A stretch of 5,646 nt of DNA, from assembly GCA_027023665.1 (NCBI GenBank), contig JALVUY010000260.1, forward strand, positions 1 to 5,646. The letters are read 5' to 3'. Positions 1-5,444 of the stretch are shown one piece after another. The position numbers and the translations under genes are program-made. Origin of the DNA: Methanocaldococcaceae archaeon (GTDB lineage Archaea > AGJL01 > Methanococci > Methanococcales > Methanocaldococcaceae). Position 1 is the first letter of the stretch. Each line of letters starts with the position of its first letter. The notes beneath the pieces are model-generated. The model searched no databases and was not told where the DNA came from. It saw only the letters and a program-made list of their open reading frames with translations.

Positions 1-487
1 TAATAATTCTCCTTAAGTTGATTGATAATATGGAACAAATTCTATTTAATTGTTCTTCAGAAATTTCAACTTTTTTCTTTAATATTTTTGAAATATCAAT
101 TTCTATATAATCTTCACCAACATCCCTTGGGTGTATTGGCGATATTTCATTAAATACAGAAAAAACTGGACAAAAATCGTGGCAGTATAGGCAATATACA
201 CATTTTTCATGATTTATCTTAGGTATCTTGTCTTTTACATAATTTTCAGTTATTTTGACAGGCTCAATAGGTATCATCTCAATTGCCTTAGTTGGACAAA
301 CATTTGCACATCCTTCACAACCTATACAGAGATCTTCAATTACTGTTCTTGGAATCTTAATCTTTCCAGATAGTATAGCCTCTCTCATCTCTAAACTTGT
401 ATATCTTTCTGAACCAAAAATAATTCTTTCTAAGTTTTCATATATCCCAGTTAAAAATATTTTAGCAAAATTTTTTAGCTCTTCCAA
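1..487 (-). CDS. ehbL: EhbL, two-cluster ferredoxin subunit of energy-converting hydrogenase B (3' end missing)
   Basis: A small iron-sulfur electron carrier, probably linking the polyferredoxin EhbK to the hydrogenase module on the cytoplasmic face. The 162 visible codons have no stop, so the C-terminus lies beyond the left edge. Residues 1-50 form a lead-in like that of NuoI/EchF-type subunits (a LTGIYENLERIIFG stretch). Two motifs follow: C54-x2-C57-x2-C60-x3-C64-P and C96-x2-C99-x2-C102-x3-C106-P, the classic 2[4Fe-4S] pattern. A further Cys, C151, is isolated. The chosen start is TTG at 487-485, because a GGTGAT ribosome binding site (492-497) sits 4 bases upstream. An in-frame GTG at 496-494 overlaps the ehbK stop by four bases but has no binding site of its own, and would add three residues. 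The gene is last in the visible operon. The family assignment is good; the letter L rests on position after ehbK. Confidence 0.75.
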   Translation of the reverse strand, partial: MEELKNFAKIFLTGIYENLERIIFGSERYTSLEMREAILSGKIKIPRTVIEDLCIGCEGCANVCPTKAIEMIPIEPVKITENYVKDKIPKINHEKCVYCLYCHDFCPVFSVFNEISPIHPRDVGEDYIEIDISKILKKKVEISEEQLNRICSILSINLRRII

Positions 488-491
488 GGCA

Positions 492-497
492 ATCACC
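492..497 (-). promoter_or_regulatory. Ribosome binding site of ehbL, embedded in the ehbK stop codon
   Basis: GGTGAT on the minus strand matches the archaeal 16S rRNA 3' end. It includes the TGA stop of ehbK (495-493) and lies 4 bases before TTG at 487. The same element at similar spacing precedes ehbG and ehbK, which favours the TTG start over the overlapping GTG and implies translational coupling. Confidence 0.6.
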
Positions 498-1899
498 AAA
501 CTTTAAAAACTTTCCACTTTCTGTGGAGATATATAGCTCTTGTAGGGCAAATGTTGTAACATGCTCCACAGTATTCACAAATATCTGTATCGATAATTCC
601 ATAATCTATGCAGTTGTTTGGACAGACTTTATTGCATAATCCGCACTTTATGCAAAAGTCCATATCAGTTCTAATAAATGAATTTTCTTTATCAACTATT
701 TTCTTATAACCAGTTGTATTTGGAATTACATCTCTTGGACAATGAATAGCACATGTTTCACACAATATACAGTCATCAGTAAATAAAACCACTTTATTAC
801 TCCTATCTATAATTATGGCATCTTTTGGACACACATTTGAGCAAGTTCCACAGAGTATGCAGTTTTCATCTTTAATACTCTTGAATTCAACAGTTGTTAT
901 TGATATTGCATCTTCTTTACAGTTATTTATACATATTCCACATAAAGAGCATCCACCAATGACTGTATCATCCTTCAACCTTCTAACATCGTTAGGGCAG
1001 ATTTCTACACACTTTAAGCACTTCCAACACACATCTGGGCTATAAAATAAGTTCCCATTCTCAAATCTCAAAGATCCACTTGGACAATTCAGAGAGCATA
1101 ATCCACAGTTTATACAGTAACTTGTAGGTTGAATCTTTTTATCTTCCTTAACTTTAACAACTTTAAAGTTTTCAACTTTTAAAGCATCATTTGGGCAGAT
1201 TTCTACACATTTAAAGCATAGTATGCATTTATCATAATCTACTACTCCATTTTTAATAGCGTCTTTTGGACAATTCTCCCCACAGAGATTACAGGAAGTA
1301 CATCCATTTATAGAATCAGGAATTATTGTTTCTCTTGGACATAGATAGGAGCATCTTAAACATCCAACGCACTTATCTCTATCAATTTTAATAGATTTTC
1401 TCTCTTTCTTCTCAATAATATTTTTTTGTGGTTTTGAAGCTTCTACAAGTTTAACTTTTGTGAGATTTTCTAAGACTTTTAAATAACTTTCAGATAATTT
1501 TTCTCTTTTACTTTGTATTAATTCATAAGAACTTACTCTTGCATTGTAAGGGCATACTTCAACGCAAACTCCACACATCGAACAAATGCCCATTGGAAAC
1601 TTTTTCCCATCTTTTTCTACAATTTTTATTATATTTATAGGACAGACATTTGCGCAAATTCCACAACCATTACATCTCCTCCTATCAACATAAAGCCCTC
1701 CAAACTTGTTTCTTTTAATTGCTTTATTTGGGCAATTTCTCTCGCACTCTCCACAAGTTAAACAGGAAAAACTCTTATTATTTAACAAAAATATCGCATC
1801 GGTAGGACATGCTTCCATACATTTTGATGTTTTACTATAAAATGGGCAGGTTTTACAATCTTCATTTACTCTACATCTGTCCAATATTGTTATGATCAT
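493..1899 (-). CDS. ehbK: EhbK, polyferredoxin with about 14 [4Fe-4S] motifs
   Basis: A 468-residue iron-sulfur wire with 58 cysteines, expected in the cytoplasm bound to the Ehb membrane complex and moving electrons between the hydrogenase module and ferredoxin-dependent partners. Thirteen regular C-x2-C-x2-C-x3-C motifs begin at residues 46, 76, 106, 177, 200, 225, 262, 291, 317, 347, 377, 416 and 441. All end in CP except the one at 317, which ends in CK. An atypical N-terminal motif uses C9, C15, C18, C27 and C31-P; C430 is extra. A Cys-free, Lys/Glu-rich linker (about 118-173) separates a four-motif N-terminal block from a ten-motif C-terminal block. There are no membrane segments. The ATG at 1899 has GGTGAT at 1905-1910 with 5-base spacing. 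A 28-base gap separates it from the upstream gene. A 17-base exact repeat (995-1011 and 1193-1209) points to internal duplication. A polyferredoxin is certain; EhbK rather than another methanogen polyferredoxin follows from the neighbours. Confidence 0.9.
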   Translation of the reverse strand: MIITILDRCRVNEDCKTCPFYSKTSKCMEACPTDAIFLLNNKSFSCLTCGECERNCPNKAIKRNKFGGLYVDRRRCNGCGICANVCPINIIKIVEKDGKKFPMGICSMCGVCVEVCPYNARVSSYELIQSKREKLSESYLKVLENLTKVKLVEASKPQKNIIEKKERKSIKIDRDKCVGCLRCSYLCPRETIIPDSINGCTSCNLCGENCPKDAIKNGVVDYDKCILCFKCVEICPNDALKVENFKVVKVKEDKKIQPTSYCINCGLCSLNCPSGSLRFENGNLFYSPDVCWKCLKCVEICPNDVRRLKDDTVIGGCSLCGICINNCKEDAISITTVEFKSIKDENCILCGTCSNVCPKDAIIIDRSNKVVLFTDDCILCETCAIHCPRDVIPNTTGYKKIVDKENSFIRTDMDFCIKCGLCNKVCPNNCIDYGIIDTDICEYCGACYNICPTRAIYLHRKWKVFKVW

Positions 1900-1927
1900 A
1901 ACATATCACCAAAAAATAATTAAGATT

Positions 1928-2164
1928 TTAGGACATCTTTCCTCCAAATACTCTATTGCCCAAAATTATTCCAATTACAGCAGAAACAAATGTTAAAGAT
2001 AATGGCAAATTATAGTAAGGAAGTGCCTTTAAAAAATAGGCAATAATCACAGCTAAAATAAAATATCCAAAAATATTTTTTATTTTCATTCTATACTTTG
2101 CCCCAATAAATACTCCAATAATAAAGGCAAGAATTGAAGGGTAATATAAAGATATTTCTAACAT
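1928..2164 (-). CDS. Small membrane subunit of Ehb (EhbI or EhbJ type)
   Basis: A 78-residue hydrophobic protein with three predicted membrane helices at about residues 7-24, 30-46 and 55-71, and short basic loops (KYRMKIKN at about 23-30). It has no cysteines and no recognisable catalytic motif, so it is probably a structural part of the membrane arm. The ATG at 2164 follows a GGTGA at 2171-2175 with 6-base spacing. The gene lies 20 bases after ehbH and 28 bases before ehbK, inside the operon. In the Methanothermobacter gene order two small subunits, I and J, lie between H and K; here there is only one, and I cannot tell from sequence alone which it is. Membership of the complex is inferred from position and hydrophobicity. 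Confidence 0.8.
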   Translation of the reverse strand: MLEISLYYPSILAFIIGVFIGAKYRMKIKNIFGYFILAVIIAYFLKALPYYNLPLSLTFVSAVIGIILGNRVFGGKMS

Positions 2165-2184
2165 TTTCCTTCACCACATTAACA

Positions 2185-2976
2185 TTATTTGTTTAAAATT
2201 TCTTCTGACTTTTCAATTCTCTCAATAATAACTTTTTCACAAGATAGTAAAAAGGCGGCAGTAGATAATCCAGCCAAAACTTTTAACCCAACGGCAATAT
2301 TTAGATATGGTATTATTCCAGCAGTAACTATTTCTTTTGGTGCTGGGAATATTGGCAAATTCCCAACACTTGTAAAGATAAACAAATAATAGCCACCAAT
2401 AAACATTCCTACAACTCCCAACAACAGATATGTTAATGCCCCTATGGCCTCCAATTTTTCTAAGTATTTATGATCAAACCATAATGGACTTTTAGAACCA
2501 AATGCTACAACTGACAATATCAAAGCAGATGCTATTAATGCCCCTCCTTGAAAACCTCCTCCAGGAGTTATGTGCCCCCCTAATATTGTTACAATTCCCA
2601 AGGCAACCATAAAAACACTTGCAGGAAATGCTAAAAATTTAATTATTGGAGTATATTCCCCCCATCCATGTAATGTTATGTAATCATCAGATTCTGGCGC
2701 CTTAAAAAGTTCTTTTAAGTATGTATTATCATATAAAGACTTTCCAAATATTATCCAAGAAACCATAACAGCAACAACTAAAACTAAACATTCTCCCAAA
2801 GTATCATACGCCCTCCATCCAAATATAACTGAACAAACATAGTTTGGAATAATATAATGAGTTAAATAAACTAAATTAACTCCTGGATTTACATGCATAT
2901 TAGATAAACTGTATAGTATAGACGCTCCAAACACAAAGAATGATATTCCAGCAACTAAATCTCTTTTAGAGTTCAT
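2185..2976 (-). CDS. ehbH: EhbH, MbhE-MrpB fusion membrane subunit
   Basis: A 263-residue integral membrane protein of the Ehb ion-translocating arm. The N-terminal part carries the MbhE-type signature GWRAYDTLGE at residues 53-62, flanked by helices at about 8-25 and 63-80. The C-terminal part is an MrpB/MnhB/MbhF domain with the hallmark GHITPGGGFQGG at 134-145 and helices at about 114-133, 144-160, 176-200 and 217-245. These two pieces are separate genes or parts of other subunits in Mrp antiporters and Mbh hydrogenase, so this is a fused version. The tail (about 246-263) is charged and probably cytoplasmic. The ATG at 2976 has GGGTGG at 2981-2986 with 4-base spacing. The gap from ehbG is 13 bases. 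No truncation or frameshift is visible. The domain call is strong; the letter H agrees with gene order. Confidence 0.88.
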   Translation of the reverse strand: MNSKRDLVAGISFFVFGASILYSLSNMHVNPGVNLVYLTHYIIPNYVCSVIFGWRAYDTLGECLVLVVAVMVSWIIFGKSLYDNTYLKELFKAPESDDYITLHGWGEYTPIIKFLAFPASVFMVALGIVTILGGHITPGGGFQGGALIASALILSVVAFGSKSPLWFDHKYLEKLEAIGALTYLLLGVVGMFIGGYYLFIFTSVGNLPIFPAPKEIVTAGIIPYLNIAVGLKVLAGLSTAAFLLSCEKVIIERIEKSEEILNK

Positions 2977-2989
2977 TTTACCACCCTAA

Positions 2990-3310
2990 TTACATAAACT
3001 CAAAGTTGGTCATATAAATGCAGAAGGCTATTGCTCCCAAAAATATAGAGAGCCAGAATAGTTGATAATTTATAGCATTTGAATTTTCCTTTTTAAACTT
3101 AAAAATTAAAGGAGATACAGATAGAGAGAAAGCTAAGGTGGCTAAACCAAATAAAGTCATTAATGTTTTTCCATATATTCTACCAATAATTATAGAGCCA
3201 AATATAAACAATAAGTATAATGTGTATTCTCCAGCAAACACTGCTCCAACAGTAATTCCATCGCCATGTGAATCTTTATTTAACTCTTTTTGAAATTTGT
3301 CATAGTCCAT
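2990..3310 (-). CDS. ehbG: EhbG, small membrane subunit of energy-converting hydrogenase B
   Basis: A 106-residue protein with a hydrophilic N-terminus (residues 1-20, rich in Asp, Lys and His) and three predicted membrane helices at about 24-43, 50-70 and 84-101. A basic loop (about 71-74, KFKK) lies between helices 2 and 3. It does not show the signatures of MrpC, MrpF or MrpG, and I recognise no catalytic residues. A single acidic residue near the start of helix 1, E28, could matter for ion movement but this is a guess. The ATG at 3310 has a textbook GGTGAT at 3317-3322 with 6-base spacing. The gene lies 16 bases after ehbF and 13 bases before ehbH. The name rests on its place between F and H and on its size. 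Confidence 0.8.
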   Translation of the reverse strand: MDYDKFQKELNKDSHGDGITVGAVFAGEYTLYLLFIFGSIIIGRIYGKTLMTLFGLATLAFSLSVSPLIFKFKKENSNAINYQLFWLSIFLGAIAFCIYMTNFEFM

Positions 3311-3326
3311 AACAAAATCACCTAAC

Positions 3327-4772
3327 TTATTTTAAACAATAAGAAACTCCCAATTCATTTGCATAGCTAAAAAGATACTTTGTTACAATCTCTGGATAAA
3401 TTCCAAGGATTATACACAATGATGTTAATATAAATAAACTGAATACTGCAAGTTTAGGAACTCCTCTACTTTGATATTCTTTTATAGTCTCTTCATCAAC
3501 TGGCTTTAAATATATCAAATAGAATGCCTTCATCATAGAAACAAAAGTTCCAATACTAACAATTATCATTATTATAGCTATTTCTGGCATATTCACTTGC
3601 ATTGCCGCCTGAGCAAGCATCCATTTACTCTGAAACCCGTTAAATGGTGGAACTCCTGAAATGGCTAGTTTGGCACACAAAACCATAAATGCAACAGAGG
3701 GCATTATTGGTAATAACCCCCCCAACTTGTGTAAATCACTACCTTTTTTATGGCTTACAATATACGCCCCCAAAAACAAGGCACTTTTATAAATAACGTG
3801 GTTTATTGCATGAAAAATTCCAGCAACTATCCCCAAAGGCGTTCCTAATGCTAATCCTGTGGCAACATATCCCGCCTGACTTATAGCGTGATAAGATAAA
3901 AGTTTTTTATAATCACTTTGCAACAAAGCCATTACTACCCCAAACACCATTGCTAAAACTCCCAATGCCAATAAAACTGCATGAGTTCCTGAAAAATAAG
4001 ACAATCCATTAAATAGTTTTAAAATAATCAGCATAAATCCAACTAATATAAATTTTGAGTATGTTTGTAGTATTGCAGAGATAAATCCCTTTGACCTTGC
4101 ATATAGGTCTACTTTAACATTGTGGAATGGTGGAAGTCCAGAACCATAAGCTAAACCAACTACTAAAAGTAACAAACCTCCAAATATCATAGGATTATCA
4201 GACAAAATGTAGTTTTTCATATCTGTTATGTTTAAAGTTCCTGTAGATGCCAATAAAAAGGCTATTCCTAACAGCATTAACGAAGCGGCAATATTTCCCA
4301 TTATCATGTATCTTAATCCAGATTTATATGCCTCTTCAGTTCCAGATAAAAATAATAATCCTACTTGAACAATTGATATTATTTCAAAAAATACATAAAA
4401 GTTGAATAGATCGTCAGCTAAAACCATTGCTGCAACGCTTGCAAATCCCATTAAAGAAAGAGTTACGAACATATTATTTTTTAATTTTTCTCCCATTCCT
4501 GTAATTAAAACAAGAGAAGCAATTATTGCTAAAACTACAAGAACAACCTGCTTTAATGGATTGTAGTAATAGGCGATTCCTGAAACCCATCCATCAATAA
4601 CTCCAAAACCACCAAAGTAATAGTAACCATACTGCCCAATAAATGGGAGAATAATTAAAATAATCGCTATTAAAAATGTTAGATATTTAACTATATTTTC
4701 CTTTCCATGCAGTAAATTCATTATTATTGCCATAATGAGTGGAAATATAATTATCATTGGAAGATAATTCAT
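3327..4772 (-). CDS. ehbF: EhbF, MrpD/NuoN-like antiporter subunit of energy-converting hydrogenase B
   Basis: A 481-residue polytopic membrane protein of the proton-conducting antiporter family (MrpA/MrpD, NuoL/M/N), likely with 13-14 helices. It should couple ion flow across the membrane to ferredoxin reduction by H2. Family marks include E130 in the DDLFNFYVFFE segment (the helix-5 Glu), K240 in SAILQTYSKF (the helix-8 Lys), the QSDYKKLLSYHAISQAGY segment, the HAINHVIYKSALFL segment, and the GVPPFNGFQSKW motif near residues 367-378. Unusually, the usual helix-7 Lys and the following FWLP stretch are not there: the aligned region reads GLAYGSGLPPFHNVKVDLY (206-224), with Gly at 210. The ATG at 4772 has a GAGGGGAG-type binding site just upstream. 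It follows ehbE by 22 bases. Length is typical for an MrpD-type subunit. Confidence 0.92.
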   Translation of the reverse strand: MNYLPMIIIFPLIMAIIMNLLHGKENIVKYLTFLIAIILIILPFIGQYGYYYFGGFGVIDGWVSGIAYYYNPLKQVVLVVLAIIASLVLITGMGEKLKNNMFVTLSLMGFASVAAMVLADDLFNFYVFFEIISIVQVGLLFLSGTEEAYKSGLRYMIMGNIAASLMLLGIAFLLASTGTLNITDMKNYILSDNPMIFGGLLLLVVGLAYGSGLPPFHNVKVDLYARSKGFISAILQTYSKFILVGFMLIILKLFNGLSYFSGTHAVLLALGVLAMVFGVVMALLQSDYKKLLSYHAISQAGYVATGLALGTPLGIVAGIFHAINHVIYKSALFLGAYIVSHKKGSDLHKLGGLLPIMPSVAFMVLCAKLAISGVPPFNGFQSKWMLAQAAMQVNMPEIAIIMIIVSIGTFVSMMKAFYLIYLKPVDEETIKEYQSRGVPKLAVFSLFILTSLCIILGIYPEIVTKYLFSYANELGVSYCLK

Positions 4773-4794
4773 TCTCTCCCCTCAAAAAATTATA

Positions 4795-5151
4795 TTAATC
4801 TTCTTTCAATATTACAGAACTTTTTAGTGTTTTATACTTTTTATATAAAATTATAGAAACTCCAAGCATTACTGCAAGCATAGATGCTTCAATAACTATG
4901 TTGGTTAAAACCAATGCCTGAGTTAAAGGATATGCAGATTTCTTAGCAAAAACATCTACTGGGACATTTGGAAGTTTTATAGGTATTGTTCCTCCATTGT
5001 ATCCAATAGTTATTAAAACTAAATTTACACCATTTCCTAAAATATCCAATGCAATTATTTTTTTCAAAATATTATCAACAAAAAATACTCCATATAAACC
5101 TATAATTACTAAAATTCCTGAAGCGATAAATGAAACTATCTGGAAATCCAT
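4795..5151 (-). CDS. ehbE: EhbE, MrpC/NuoK-like membrane subunit, first gene of the operon
   Basis: A 118-residue membrane protein of the MrpC/MnhC/NuoK family, forming part of the lateral ion path next to EhbF. Three helices are expected at about 7-24, 32-50 and 76-103. Family motifs are ALDILGNGVNLVLI (34-47) and YPLTQALVLTNIVIEAS (74-90). D36 and E88 fall where NuoK carries its two conserved membrane glutamates (E36 and E72). The C-terminus is basic (YKKYK, 103-107). The start is placed at ATG 5151 because GGTGA at 5157-5161 lies 5 bases upstream. An in-frame TTG at 5163 would add four residues (MVNE) but would place this binding site inside the gene. A TATA box at 5204-5211 gives a short leader, so this looks like the first gene of the transcript. 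Confidence 0.9.
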   Translation of the reverse strand: MDFQIVSFIASGILVIIGLYGVFFVDNILKKIIALDILGNGVNLVLITIGYNGGTIPIKLPNVPVDVFAKKSAYPLTQALVLTNIVIEASMLAVMLGVSIILYKKYKTLKSSVILKED

Positions 5152-5154
5152 TTC

Positions 5155-5161
5155 ATTCACC
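5155..5161 (-). promoter_or_regulatory. Ribosome binding site that sets the ehbE start
   Basis: GGTGAAT on the minus strand, with its GGTGA core (5157-5161) 5 bases before ATG 5151, the same spacing as at ehbK. A start at TTG 5163 would overlap it, so ATG is preferred. Confidence 0.7.
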
Positions 5162-5203
5162 AAGAATTTATCATTATCATTAATGACAGATTACAACTAA
5201 AAG

Positions 5204-5218
5204 TATATAAATATTGCG
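5204..5218 (-). promoter_or_regulatory. Promoter of the ehb operon (TATA box plus BRE region)
   Basis: On the minus strand a TTTATATA box (5204-5211) is preceded by CGCAATA (5212-5218), where the TFB recognition element would lie. Transcription would begin about 25 bases from the box centre, near 5182-5184, leaving a leader of about 30 bases before ehbE. The box matches the usual Methanocaldococcus TATA form; the start site is inferred. A 10-bp palindrome overlaps the predicted start. Confidence 0.65.
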
Positions 5219-5220
5219 TT

Positions 5221-5234
5221 GGAAAATTTTATAT
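5221..5234 (+). promoter_or_regulatory. Promoter of the tRNA-Val gene (BRE plus TATA box)
   Basis: GGAAAA (5221-5226) followed by TTTTATAT (5227-5234) fits an archaeal BRE/TATA pair. The expected start, about 25 bases from the box centre, is near 5256-5258, just before the tRNA at 5264, leaving a short 5' leader for RNase P to remove. Only 15 bases separate this TATA box from the opposing ehb box. Confidence 0.65.
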
Positions 5235-5263
5235 GCTTTTCATAAAATTTAATATAATAATAT

Positions 5264-5340
5264 GGGCTCGTGGTCTAGCTGGCTATGATGCCGCCCTCAC
5301 AAGGCGGTGGTCGCGGGTTCGAATCCCGCCGAGCCCACCA
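5264..5340 (+). tRNA. tRNA-Val, anticodon CAC
   Basis: A complete cloverleaf of 77 bases including an encoded CCA (5338-5340). The acceptor stem pairs GGGCTCG (5264-5270) with CGAGCCC (5330-5336), with discriminator A at 5337. The anticodon stem CCGCC/GGCGG (5291-5295 and 5303-5307) encloses the loop CTCACAA with anticodon CAC at 5298-5300, which reads the valine codon GUG. The T stem GCGGG/CCCGC (5313-5317 and 5325-5329) closes the loop TTCGAAT. The D stem is short, with a U-U mismatch at its end. There is no intron. G+C is 52 of 77 in a very A+T-rich neighbourhood, as expected for a hyperthermophile RNA. It is transcribed away from the ehb operon. Confidence 0.97.
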
Positions 5341-5444
5341 ATCTTTAAAGAGACATTGCATCTTGGGTATAGCAATAAGTAAAGTTCTATACTTTGAATT
5401 TTCTCAAGTCCTTTATTTTTAACATAATTTTTTAGAGTGGTATT
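5341..5444. other. Spacer between tRNA-Val and the right-edge gene
   Basis: No gene is seen here. It holds a weak inverted repeat, GTATAG (5367-5372) with CTATAC (5387-5392), overlapping a smaller one, AAAGT/ACTTT (5381-5385 and 5391-5395). T-rich runs at 5412-5420 and 5428-5433 could end the tRNA transcript, since archaeal terminators are T tracts. No convincing TATA box at a suitable distance before the right-edge gene was found, so read-through from the tRNA is possible. Confidence 0.4.

Noticed and set aside
255..506. Plus-strand open frame of 83 codons
   Set aside because: It lies opposite ehbL, whose minus-strand reading shows two clear cluster motifs; the plus frame has no family features.
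815..1045. Plus-strand open frame of 76 codons
   Set aside because: It is the antisense of EhbK cysteine motifs, with no binding site or recognisable product.
493..1899. Repeated motifs in ehbK resembling a repeat array
   Set aside because: They are protein-level cluster motifs in one open frame with unequal spacing, not a CRISPR array or tandem DNA repeat.
2189..2389. Plus-strand open frame of 66 codons
   Set aside because: Antisense of the C-terminal part of ehbH, which has strong MrpB marks.
5152..5163. Four-residue longer ehbE from TTG 5163
   Set aside because: The ribosome binding site would fall inside the gene, and ATG 5151 has ideal spacing.
4997..5200. Plus-strand open frame of 67 codons
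   Set aside because: Antisense of ehbE and its promoter; ehbE has clear MrpC/NuoK motifs.
5264..5340. tRNA gene as an integration site of a mobile element
   Set aside because: No integrase and no repeated copy of the tRNA 3' end are seen within the window.
5367..5395. Inverted repeats GTATAG/CTATAC and AAAGT/ACTTT as a strong hairpin or operator
   Set aside because: Arms of 5-6 A+T-rich bases with a 14-base loop are expected by chance here, and the two pairings exclude each other.
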